NCBI GenBank assembly: GCA_035634255.1
Contig: DASQDI010000043.1
Location: 1 to 64,000, forward strand
Length of the DNA stretch: 64,000 bases
Reading direction: 5' to 3'
DNA from: DATLMR01 sp035634255
Lineage (GTDB): Bacteria; Acidobacteriota; Blastocatellia; UBA7656
Shown here: positions 53,739 through 61,805 of the stretch, in pieces
Position numbering within the stretch: the stretch's first letter is position 1
Layout: each line of letters begins with the position of its first letter
Program-made: the position numbers and the translations under genes
Notes under the pieces: model-generated
What the model was told of the DNA's origin: nothing
Seen by the model: the letters and a program-made list of their open reading frames with translations, nothing else
Database searches by the model: none

Positions 53739-54272
53739 TCAGAGGCCGCTGTGGCGCTGGGCGATCTTGGCGAGCGCCACCGTGAGCGCGACGCCGCCCA
53801 GAGTTTTGATCAGGGTCGGGTGCTCCGCGTAGAAATTGCTGAACGTGTCGATGATCGACGGGTCCTTCTGCTCGGCCCGCGCCGCGATCTGCTCCACCTC
53901 CTCGGGCGACACCTGCTCCGCCTGCTCGGGCGTTAGCTCGGTCTGCCCGCTGCCGAGCATCGACGCCAGGCCCGCCGAGCCGCCGCGAGAGAGGAACTGC
54001 GCCACGAGCGAGGGGCCGAGCGTCGCGATGAGCGAGTTGAGAATGTTCGCGCGCTGCGAGCCGTTCGACTGCCCGAAGAGCTGCCCCGCCATCTGCCCGA
54101 AGGCCGGGGTCTCGTTCGAGCGGAAGGCCGCCGACAGGGCTTCGGCTATCGTACCCTGCGGCGCGGCCTGAACAAAGTTATCGAAATCGTCGTCGACCGA
54201 CTGCGGAGCCCTTTGAGCGCTCGCTCCGGAATATTGCTGCAATATCCCTCCAAGCTGATTTAACCAGTCCAT
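53739..54272 (-). CDS. DUF937/YidB-like small Gly/Gln-rich protein
   Basis: 177 residues from ATG 54272; GGAGGT is ten bases before, and longer in-frame starts overlap the next gene's terminator region. MDWLNQLGGILQQYSG at the start, GQMAGQLFGQSNGSQR in the middle, LIATLGPSLVAQFLSRGG and a final hydrophobic TLGGVALTVALAKIA fit the YidB/DUF937 kind of small proteins, whose role is unknown. The end may sit in a membrane. It lies after the LysM gene on the same strand, 150 bases away. Confidence 0.65.
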   Translation of the reverse strand: MDWLNQLGGILQQYSGASAQRAPQSVDDDFDNFVQAAPQGTIAEALSAAFRSNETPAFGQMAGQLFGQSNGSQRANILNSLIATLGPSLVAQFLSRGGSAGLASMLGSGQTELTPEQAEQVSPEEVEQIAARAEQKDPSIIDTFSNFYAEHPTLIKTLGGVALTVALAKIAQRHSGL

Positions 54273-54366
54273 TGTGTCTCTACCTCCGGCATGCCACGGG
54301 GCATGGGTTTGAAGGAGTGGCGAGCGGGCGAACCGGCCCGCCTGCCGCTCGCGAATCAAGGCGAGC

Positions 54367-54403
54367 GGCGCGGGCGCCTCCGGCGATTGAGGACGCCCGC
54401 GCC
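54367..54403 (-). terminator. Hairpin between LysM and DUF937-like genes
   Basis: GGCGCGGGCG (54367-54376) pairs with CGCCCGCGCC (54394-54403). No T run, so it may only weaken read-through. Confidence 0.35.
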
Positions 54404-54423
54404 CCCGGTATCGCTCAAATATA

Positions 54424-54945
54424 TTAAGCGTCGTCATCCGGCGGAATGACCAGTTGCTGGCCCACCTGAATGCGATTGGGGTCCTGGAGCTTGTCACGGT
54501 TCGCATAGAAGATGCGCATGTACTCGTTCGAGTCCCCGTAAAATTGTTTGCTGAGCTTGGAGAGGGTGTCCCCGCTCTGGACGGTGTAAGTCTGCCCGCC
54601 CGAAGGCTGGCTGGCCCCGGCCCCCTGCCCGACGTTCCCGCCGGCCGAAGCCGTCTGCGCCTGGCTCTGGTTCACTTTGAGGTCGAGGATAATGTCGTCG
54701 AGGTTGGGATTGACCAGCTTGACCTGATCCCAGATCTTATTCACTACGTCCGGCGAAGGCGCCGTGCCTCTGACCAGAAGCTTGTCGTCTTCAACGTGCA
54801 GGTTCTGAAACTGGATGTGCTGCTGGTCGGCCACAGTCAGCACGGTCCGGTACTTCTCTTTTAACTCATCGAAACGTGCCTGAGCGTTCGGCTGCTGCTC
54901 AGCCTTGGACGCGCCACGCCCAAACATCTTGTCGAATAGTCCCAT
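54424..54945 (-). CDS. BON-LysM protein (YgaU/LysM type)
   Basis: 173 residues with no signal peptide. Residues about 30-95 fit a BON-like domain (LHVEDDKLLVRGTAPSPDVV); a Gln/Gly/Ser linker follows; residues about 119-168 are one LysM domain (YTVQSGDTLSKLSKQFYGD, ending PNRIQVGQQLVIP), which binds peptidoglycan. The order matches the small LysM/BON proteins such as E. coli YgaU (Kbp), which is a cytoplasmic potassium-binding protein; the short MGLFDKMFGRG start also agrees. Confidence 0.82.
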   Translation of the reverse strand: MGLFDKMFGRGASKAEQQPNAQARFDELKEKYRTVLTVADQQHIQFQNLHVEDDKLLVRGTAPSPDVVNKIWDQVKLVNPNLDDIILDLKVNQSQAQTASAGGNVGQGAGASQPSGGQTYTVQSGDTLSKLSKQFYGDSNEYMRIFYANRDKLQDPNRIQVGQQLVIPPDDDA

Positions 54946-55248
54946 TTGCTTTCCGCCTTTCTATCTTGAGATTCACCTATGCCTCCGGGCGCGGCTTCGC
55001 GCCGGAGACACGATGCCTGTTACTAAGGCAATGATCGGGCCGCCGGGCGGCGAATGGCCTTCATATCGCGCGCGCCTGTTTTTCTCAATTTTATTAAGGA
55101 TTTAATGACTCCTCCTCCGCCGGTATGGCACCGGCGGCCGCGCGCGCGGATTCTGAAATCATACAGGGGCGCAGGAACCGTACAGAAAAACTTGCAGACT
55201 GTCGGGCGAGCCTTGCCTGCGCGGCTCGGTAGATGGTTTAAAGATAAG
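54946..55248. other. Divergent intergenic region
   Basis: Holds the promoters of the LysM gene (minus) and the NnrD gene (plus). A frame open from 55054 joins the NnrD gene but looks non-coding (mixed Arg/Pro-rich residues, no family match). No clear -35/-10 pair or hairpin was found. Confidence 0.4.
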
Positions 55249-56157
55249 ATGAAATCGAAATCGGGTGCGTTGATATTGACCGACCGGGTCATGCGGGGCT
55301 GGCCGTTGCCTCAGCCAATGAAAGGGGGCGATAAGGAAGAGCGCGGGCGCGTTCTGATCGTGGGGGGCGCGCCGGAAATGCCGGGCGCGGCCGTCCTCGC
55401 GGCCACCGCCGCCCTCCGCGCCGGCGCGGGCAAGCTCAGAATCGCGACCTGCCGCAGCATCGCCCCCTTCGTCGCCATCGCCGTCCCCGAAGCGCGCGTC
55501 TTCGCCGTGCCCGAGACGCGGCGCGGAGGCATCGGGCTTTCCGCCGCGAGCGAGATCGCAAAGCGAGCGGGCGAAGTCAACGCCGTCCTGATAGGCCCCG
55601 GCCTTGTCGATAAGGGCGCGGTCGATAAGCTGATGGGCGGGCTCATCCCGCGCGTGAAGGGTCCGGTCGTCGTGCTCGACGCCGGGGCGCTCTCTTTCCT
55701 CGGGCGGCAGCCCGAAAGCCTGCGCGGTCTGGGAGGCAGAGCGATACTCACCCCGCACGCGGGCGAGATGGCCGACCTTCTCGGGGTAGAAAAAGAGGAG
55801 GTCGAGCGCGACCCGCCGGCCTTCGCGCAGAGGGCCGCGAAGCTCTTTCGCGCGGTCGTCGTCCTCAAGGGGGCGGAGACATACACCTCCACTCCCGAAG
55901 GCGCGGCCTACCTCAACAGGTCGGGCAACGTGGGGCTCGCGACATCCGGCTCGGGCGATACTCTATCAGGGATAATCGCGGGGCTCGCGGCTCGCGGGGC
56001 CGAGCCCGAGCAGGCCGCCGCGTGGGCGACTTACCTGCACGGGCGCGCGGGCGACCGGCTCGCGAAGAAGGTCGGACCGCTCGGCTTTCTCGCGCGCGAG
56101 CTGCTCGTAGAAATCCCGGCCCTGATGTTTGAAATCGGGCGCGCGAAGAAAGAATGA
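55249..56157 (+). CDS. nnrD: ADP/ATP-dependent NAD(P)H-hydrate dehydratase, single domain
   Basis: 302 residues from ATG 55249, where family similarity begins (ILTDRVMRGWPLPQPM). GRVLIVGGAPEMPGAAVLAA, VLIGPGL, VVVLDAGALSFLG, RAILTPHAGEMADLLG and LATSGSGDTLSGIIAGLAARG (with the GSGD catalytic Asp) are in the usual order. The enzyme repairs hydrated NAD(P)H in the cytoplasm using a nucleotide. The N-terminal epimerase half (NnrE), often fused, is absent, so it must be encoded elsewhere. Ribosome site weak. Confidence 0.88.
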   Translation: MKSKSGALILTDRVMRGWPLPQPMKGGDKEERGRVLIVGGAPEMPGAAVLAATAALRAGAGKLRIATCRSIAPFVAIAVPEARVFAVPETRRGGIGLSAASEIAKRAGEVNAVLIGPGLVDKGAVDKLMGGLIPRVKGPVVVLDAGALSFLGRQPESLRGLGGRAILTPHAGEMADLLGVEKEEVERDPPAFAQRAAKLFRAVVVLKGAETYTSTPEGAAYLNRSGNVGLATSGSGDTLSGIIAGLAARGAEPEQAAAWATYLHGRAGDRLAKKVGPLGFLARELLVEIPALMFEIGRAKKE

Positions 56158-56281
56158 CCCGAAAAAAGTTTCCCGGCGGGGTGAATCCTTGCGAATTCCG
56201 GGGCGAGCTTTCATCATCCCGGAGCGACGGTGTATAGTTTGGCGAACCTTTGGTTCCCCACAAAACACAGAGGAGAGATTA

Positions 56282-57586
56282 ATGAGATCAGCCTTTGCTG
56301 TCACCTTTGCGTTACTGTGCGCCGCCGTCTGCCCGGCTCAGGAAAGGCCGCAGGCGTACACGGGCGCGCAGATCATCACCATCTCAGGCCCCGTAATACC
56401 TGACGGAGTGCTCGTGGTGCATCGAGGGAAGATAGTCGCGGTCGGCCCCGCAGGCTCGACGCCCATCCCCTCGGACGCCCAGCGCCACGACGTTTCGGGC
56501 AAGGTCGTTATGCCGGGCCTCGTCGATTCTCACAGCCACATCGGGGGAGGGTCCGGCGGAGACTCCACCGCCGCGCTCCACCCGGACGTTCGGGTATTCG
56601 ACTCCATCAACGCGCGCGACACGGGGTTCCAGAGGGCGCAGGCGGGCGGCATCACCACCGCCAACGTCATGCCGGGCTCGGGCCACCTGCTGAGCGGGCA
56701 GACGATTTACTTGAAGTATAAAGACGGGAAGACCATCGACGACATCGTCATCAAAGACGCGCGGGGGAATTACCTCGGCGGGCTGAAGATGGCCAACGGC
56801 ACGAACTCGATCCGCACGACGGGGCCGTTCCCCGGCACGAGGTCGAAGTCGGCCGCGCTGGCCCGCGAGCTGTTCCTGAAGGCCCAGGACTACCGCGAGA
56901 AGGTGAGGCGCGCGGGCGGCGACCGCGAGAAGATGCCTCCGCGAGACCTCGCCCTTGAGACGCTCGTCGAAGTGCTCGACGGGAAGCGCACAGTCCATTT
57001 CCACACGCACCGCCACAACGACATAATGACCGCCATCCGCATCGCGCAGGAGTTCGGCTTCCGGCCCGTGCTGCATCACGTCTCCGATGGGTGGATAGTC
57101 GCCGAAGAGATCGCGAAGGCGGGCTTCCCCGCTTCGATCATCATGATCGACAGCCCCGGCGGCAAGATCGAGGCCCTGGACGCCTCGTTCAAGACGGGCG
57201 CGGCGCTCGAGCGCGCGGGCGCTCTGGTGGGCTTCCACACCGACGACTATATCACCGATTCGCGCCTCTTTTTGCGCTCCGCCGGGCTCGCCGTGCGCGC
57301 GGGGATGTCGCGCGAGAAAGCACTCTACGGGGTCACTATGGCGAATGCCCGGATGCTCAACCTGCAGGACCGCATAGGCTCGCTCGAAAAGGGCAAGGAC
57401 GCGGACTTCATAATTCTTTCGGGGGACCCTCTGAGCGTCTACACGCACGTGCTCGAAACGCACATCGAGGGCGTGAAGGTTTTCGACCGCAGCAACCCGG
57501 AGGACCGCCTCTACGCGACGGGCGGTTATGGGGCGGCGAAGGATCAGGTCGTGCACCTTCACGGCGAAGAGGAGGACAACAGATGA
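56282..57586 (+). CDS. Secreted amidohydrolase, first of a coupled pair
   Basis: 434 residues; GAGGAGAG precedes ATG 56282, and the signal peptide (MRSAFAVTFALLCAAVCPAQ) starts there. VMPGLVDSHSHIGGG at about 79-93 has the HxH metal ligands; VHFHTHRHNDI and FRPVLHHVSDGW carry further His, and VGFHTDDY the Asp. The closing strand is GSLEKGKDADFIILSGDPLS. The overall plan is that of imidazolonepropionase-like enzymes common in secretomes of this group. Substrate unknown; the following gene is a diverged paralogue and overlaps by four bases. Confidence 0.85.
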   Translation: MRSAFAVTFALLCAAVCPAQERPQAYTGAQIITISGPVIPDGVLVVHRGKIVAVGPAGSTPIPSDAQRHDVSGKVVMPGLVDSHSHIGGGSGGDSTAALHPDVRVFDSINARDTGFQRAQAGGITTANVMPGSGHLLSGQTIYLKYKDGKTIDDIVIKDARGNYLGGLKMANGTNSIRTTGPFPGTRSKSAALARELFLKAQDYREKVRRAGGDREKMPPRDLALETLVEVLDGKRTVHFHTHRHNDIMTAIRIAQEFGFRPVLHHVSDGWIVAEEIAKAGFPASIIMIDSPGGKIEALDASFKTGAALERAGALVGFHTDDYITDSRLFLRSAGLAVRAGMSREKALYGVTMANARMLNLQDRIGSLEKGKDADFIILSGDPLSVYTHVLETHIEGVKVFDRSNPEDRLYATGGYGAAKDQVVHLHGEEEDNR

Positions 57587-58812
57587 TGCGGGCAAGAAAA
57601 TTTCTCGGGCTCACTCTCGCCCTGCTCGTCTCCTTCGCAGGAGTACGGCCCGCACTCGCGCAGGTCGCCGTGCGGGGCGAGACGGTCCACACGATGGCGG
57701 GAGCGCCCATCAAAGACGGGGTGGTCCTGATCCGCGGCGGTAAGATCGAGCGTGTGGGGCCGGCCTCACAGGTGCAGATTCCCTCGGGGTACAGGACCCT
57801 GACGGCGAAAGTCGTCACGCCGGGCCTCGTCGACGCGCATTCGGCGGTCGGACTATCCGGCTACCTCAACCAGCCGCACGATCAGGACCAGCTTGAGACT
57901 TCCGCGCCGATGCAGCCGGAGCTTCGCGCGATTGACGCATACAACGCGAGCGAGAAGCTGGTCGAGCACCTTCGCGAGTACGGGGTGACCACCCTCCACA
58001 CGGGCCACGCGCCGGCCGCGCTCATCTCCGGCCAGACGATGATCGTTAAGACCCGCGGGAAGGAGGTCGAGAATGCCGTCATAGTCCCCACGGCGATGAT
58101 CTCCGCCACGCTCGGCAACGGCGGGCTCGGGCAGGGCGGCAGACCTCCCGGCACGCGCTCGAAAGCCGTCGCCATGCTCCGCGGCGAGCTGCTGAAGGCG
58201 AAAGACTACGGGGCCAGGTGGGCCGCGGCGGCCGAGGACAAAAAGCCCGCTCGCGACCTCCGCTCCGAAGCGCTCGCCCGCGTGACCCGGAAAGAGATTC
58301 CGCTTCTGGTCACGGCGCACAGGGCGAACGACATCCTCACGGCCCTGCGCGTGGCGAAGGAGTTCGACATCAACATCATCCTCGACGGGGCCTCGGAATC
58401 TTACCTGGTCGCGGACCAGATCAAAGCGGCTGGCGTCCCGGTCATCCTCCACGCGACGATGTTTCGCGCGACCGGGGAGGGCGAGAACCTGAGTATGGAG
58501 ACCGCCGCGACCTTGCGAAAGGCGGGCATCCCCGTCGCGCTGCAGAGCGGGTTTGAAGGCTACGTGCCGAAGACCCGCGTGGTCCTGTTCGAAGCGGCCA
58601 TAGCCGCGGCCAACGGGCTCTCGTTCGACGACGCGCTCGCGTCGATAACCATCGACGCCGCGCGCATACTCGGCATCAGCGGCCGCGTCGGCTCGCTCGA
58701 AGCTGGCAAAGACGCCGACGTGGTGCTCTTCGACGGGGACCCTTTCGAGTACACCTCTCACGTGACGGCGGTGATCATCGAAGGCGAGGTCGTCAGCCAG
58801 CAGGCGAGGTAG
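57583..58812 (+). CDS. Secreted amidohydrolase, second of a coupled pair
   Basis: 409 residues from ATG 57583, in an ATGA overlap with the preceding stop and with GGAGG seven bases before. Signal peptide MMRARKFLGLTLALLVSFAG, cut near ALAQ. VVTPGLVDAHSAVGLSGY stands where its neighbour has HSHIGGG: the second His of HxH is replaced by Ala-Val, so metal binding at that site is doubtful. VTAHRANDILTALRVAKEF, VILHATMF and RVGSLEAGKDADVVLFDGDP keep the rest of the fold. It may be a non-catalytic or altered partner of the first enzyme, perhaps in one complex. Confidence 0.82.
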   Translation: MMRARKFLGLTLALLVSFAGVRPALAQVAVRGETVHTMAGAPIKDGVVLIRGGKIERVGPASQVQIPSGYRTLTAKVVTPGLVDAHSAVGLSGYLNQPHDQDQLETSAPMQPELRAIDAYNASEKLVEHLREYGVTTLHTGHAPAALISGQTMIVKTRGKEVENAVIVPTAMISATLGNGGLGQGGRPPGTRSKAVAMLRGELLKAKDYGARWAAAAEDKKPARDLRSEALARVTRKEIPLLVTAHRANDILTALRVAKEFDINIILDGASESYLVADQIKAAGVPVILHATMFRATGEGENLSMETAATLRKAGIPVALQSGFEGYVPKTRVVLFEAAIAAANGLSFDDALASITIDAARILGISGRVGSLEAGKDADVVLFDGDPFEYTSHVTAVIIEGEVVSQQAR

Positions 58813-58823
58813 CAGCCGGTTTC

Positions 58824-58851
58824 CGGGGCGCGACTCCCCGCCCGCGCCCCG
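58824..58851. terminator. Hairpin between convergent genes
   Basis: CGGGGCGCG (58824-58832) pairs with CGCGCCCCG (58843-58851), between stops at 58812 (plus) and 58856 (minus). No strong T run. Confidence 0.45.
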
Positions 58852-58855
58852 AACT

Positions 58856-61717
58856 TTACCCGACAAGGCGCAGCCCTTCGGGCAGAGACTCCCCGAAGAT
58901 TCGGAGCGCGTCGGCCCGCGCGGGCGGGACATATTCCCTGAGGCTCTCTATCAGGTCTTTCGGCATGTTGCTGGATTCGAGCTTCTTGATGAGCGTCTCC
59001 CGAAGCTGATCGTTTACATCGCGCGCCGGGTCGTTCGTGCGGGCGCCGAGCTGCGCGAGCGCGGACGCGAGGTCGGGCGTCATCTCTTCGAGCTTCAGCA
59101 ACGCCTTGGCCCATTCCGAAGCCGTCTCGGCGGGCACCACGCAGTTCAGGGGGCCGTAAAGCGGGATGCGCGCGCCGAGGCGGCCCAGGGACCAGAGGAA
59201 GCTCTTGTTGCCCGGATTCGCCTTTATCCTTTCGAGCAGCTCGCGGCCCAGCAGCACGCGGGCGTTCGACTGGAGGTGCTCAAGGCTCGCGAGCAGACGC
59301 CAGCCCTCGCGCTCGACCTGAGTGTTCAGCCTCCCTGCCTGTTTCTTCCCGCCTATGCCGAGCATGGACATGTGCCTCTGGTAGATTTCCTGCTGCTGGC
59401 CCGGCTTGAGCCCCCCGGCCACGCGCCTCCACAGGATGAACCACTCGACCTGGCTCTGCACGTCCTTCGGGAAGACGAGTCCCGACATGTAGACCTTGCG
59501 CGCCTGAGTGATCCGCCAGTCATCGACCGGCGCGCCGAAGCCGGGCCGCAGGCAGAAGCCGAACAGGTTCAGCCACCGCGCCTCGTACCGCGCGCTCTTT
59601 TTCCGCCCGTCCGCAACGTCCGAGAGCACGTCGCACAGCTTGCGTATCACATCCATAGGCCATGCGTCCTTGCCGTAGCCGAGGGCCGCCTCGAGCCTGC
59701 CGACCAGCATCTCGGGCGTGACCTGCTCGCCCCCCGCGGCGTCGCGCGCGCCGCCGAAGACCGCCCGCGCCAGCCGCTCGGCCGCGGCCACCGCCTGCTC
59801 GGAGATGACGGTTCGCGGCCTCTCAAACTCGCTCTCTTCCTCCTCCGGCTCGTCGCTCTCGGCCGGGCCTTCGCCCCTGATTTGAAACTGCAAACGCCAC
59901 CTGTGGCCGGTCTTCAGGGAATTGCACCATAGCTCAAGCGTGCCCACTTCCGTGAAGGTGGCGGTGAGGTGCACGGCCAGCTCCGCGACGCGCGACTTCT
60001 TCCCGTATCGCAGGACCGTGATGAGCGGCGCGTGCTTGTGGGCCTCGGGCTCGTCGAGCTCGACTACCTCCCCGTGCGGGTCGTGCCGCGTGGTGGAGCT
60101 GTAGAGCGTGAAAGAGACGGGGCGGTTGGCGAGTACGGAGAACTCGCGGCCCGACAGGTCGAGCGTCGTCCCTTCTTCCACGCCGCGCGGCATCACGCAC
60201 ACGGCCTTAATATTGCCGGCGCGGTCGCCGGTCTGCACCCCGACGTAATAGCCCCGCGCCGCGCCCCCGCTCACGCGGACGCCCCCGGCCCGCCGCACCT
60301 GATTGTAATAAGCCGCGCCTATGGCGACGGCGTTCTCGGGCGCTTCATTGCTCAATATTTTAGGCTTCCACCGCTTGCCCTTCTCGCGGAACCAGTTCGC
60401 GATTGACTGCGCCACCCGCTCGCGCAACGCCTCCGGGGCGAAGAAGCCTCCGTTGAAGAGGATCGCGTCAGGGCGCGCGAGCGCGCCCGAGCCCCGAGCG
60501 TCCGGGGGGACCGGCTCGCCACCGTCCTCGTCCGCGCGGGCGCTTTTCACGAGGAATTCGGCCAGGTGTTTCGTTATCGCTGGCTCGCTCGCGTAAGGCA
60601 GGCCCAGCTCGCGCAGCCCGGCCCGCCTGTCGCGCGCGGGGAAATCGTTCAGATGCGTGAGCGGGAGGAAGCCTTCGAGGATGGTCTGCTCCACTTCCTC
60701 GCGCGTAAGCTCCGCGCTCACCGTGCCGCCGATGACCGAGCGGCCGCTGCCCAATATATTTATCCGCGCCGACTGAAGTGACGGGTCGGAGAGCAGCCTC
60801 TCTTTCGCCGAGCAGCACTGGCGCGCGAGCGCGTTGCGCTGGCGGATAGACAGCTTCGGGTTGCCGAGTTTCTCTTCGACGCGCCGGGATAAAGAGAGGT
60901 CGACGTTATCGCCCCCGAGCAGAAGGTGGTCGCCTATGGCCGTGCGCTCGAAGCGGACTTCCCCTTCGACGACGCGCACGCGGATGAGGCTGAAGTCGGT
61001 CGTGCCCCCGCCCACGTCGCAGATGAGGACGAGGTAGCCGTCCCTCAGGTGGCGCTTCAGCGAGCGGCGGTGCGCCGCGATCCATGCGTAGAAGGCGGCG
61101 AGCGGCTCTTCGAGCAGGGTGAGCCTCTCTATCCCCGCGGCCCGCGCCGCCTCGACCGTCAGCTCGCGCGCCTCTTCGTCGAACGAGGCGGGGACGGTCA
61201 GGACTATCTCCTGTTGCTCGAAGCGCGAATCGTCGGACGCGAACACGTGATTCCATGCGTCGCGGATGTGGGCCAGGTAACTCGCCGAGGCCTCGACCGG
61301 CGAGCACGAATGCTCGGGCTGCTCGGCCGCCCACGGCAGTATTCTGGCCGTGCGGTCCACCGCCCCGTGCGACAGCCATGACTTGGCGGACGCGACCTGC
61401 CTGCCCGGAACGAGCGCGCCCTGCTCGCGCGCGAAGACCCCGACGGCGGTCCGGGGTCTGTCATTCCACGGCAGGGAGAATGCGCCGGCCGCCTCGTTTT
61501 CGGCGGGAAAGTAGAGGAAAGAGGGCAGGGTCGGGAGGCTCGCCACTTCGCCCTCGGCGACCAGTTGCGGGACGTCGAAGGTGCGGATCGCGGGCGGGCC
61601 GGCGCGGTCCGGCTCCCGCGTGTCGACGTAGGCCACCGCCGAGTTGGTGGTCCCGAGGTCGATGCCGATGAGAAAACGGGAGGGGGTCAGTTGCTTACCG
61701 CTCGGTTGAGATGACAT
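58856..61717 (-). CDS. Long Hsp70-like protein with C-terminal extension (DUF3731 type)
   Basis: 953 residues. The Hsp70 ATPase domain is clear: LIGIDLGTTNSAVAYV (phosphate 1), LICDVGGGTTDFSLIRVRV (phosphate 2) and ILFNGGFFAPEALRERV near residue 420. Residues about 480-600 form a substrate-binding-like beta domain (EEGTTLDLSGREFSVLA). From about 640 on is an all-helical extension (VGRLEAALGYGKDAWPMDVI; QVEWFILWRRVAGGLKPGQQ) like the DUF3731 region of such proteins. No signal peptide; cytoplasmic. It lacks the EEVD or C-terminal lid of DnaK, so it is not a general chaperone. It follows the shorter Hsp70 after 88 bases. Confidence 0.85.
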   Translation of the reverse strand: MSSQPSGKQLTPSRFLIGIDLGTTNSAVAYVDTREPDRAGPPAIRTFDVPQLVAEGEVASLPTLPSFLYFPAENEAAGAFSLPWNDRPRTAVGVFAREQGALVPGRQVASAKSWLSHGAVDRTARILPWAAEQPEHSCSPVEASASYLAHIRDAWNHVFASDDSRFEQQEIVLTVPASFDEEARELTVEAARAAGIERLTLLEEPLAAFYAWIAAHRRSLKRHLRDGYLVLICDVGGGTTDFSLIRVRVVEGEVRFERTAIGDHLLLGGDNVDLSLSRRVEEKLGNPKLSIRQRNALARQCCSAKERLLSDPSLQSARINILGSGRSVIGGTVSAELTREEVEQTILEGFLPLTHLNDFPARDRRAGLRELGLPYASEPAITKHLAEFLVKSARADEDGGEPVPPDARGSGALARPDAILFNGGFFAPEALRERVAQSIANWFREKGKRWKPKILSNEAPENAVAIGAAYYNQVRRAGGVRVSGGAARGYYVGVQTGDRAGNIKAVCVMPRGVEEGTTLDLSGREFSVLANRPVSFTLYSSTTRHDPHGEVVELDEPEAHKHAPLITVLRYGKKSRVAELAVHLTATFTEVGTLELWCNSLKTGHRWRLQFQIRGEGPAESDEPEEEESEFERPRTVISEQAVAAAERLARAVFGGARDAAGGEQVTPEMLVGRLEAALGYGKDAWPMDVIRKLCDVLSDVADGRKKSARYEARWLNLFGFCLRPGFGAPVDDWRITQARKVYMSGLVFPKDVQSQVEWFILWRRVAGGLKPGQQQEIYQRHMSMLGIGGKKQAGRLNTQVEREGWRLLASLEHLQSNARVLLGRELLERIKANPGNKSFLWSLGRLGARIPLYGPLNCVVPAETASEWAKALLKLEEMTPDLASALAQLGARTNDPARDVNDQLRETLIKKLESSNMPKDLIESLREYVPPARADALRIFGESLPEGLRLVG

Positions 61718-61805
61718 TTATGCTGCTCGTTGATGATGAGAGACTCTCTTTATCGAATCCGCCTGAATCGGCGTCGACCCGAAGTGAGGTTGGCGGCCCC
61801 GGCCC

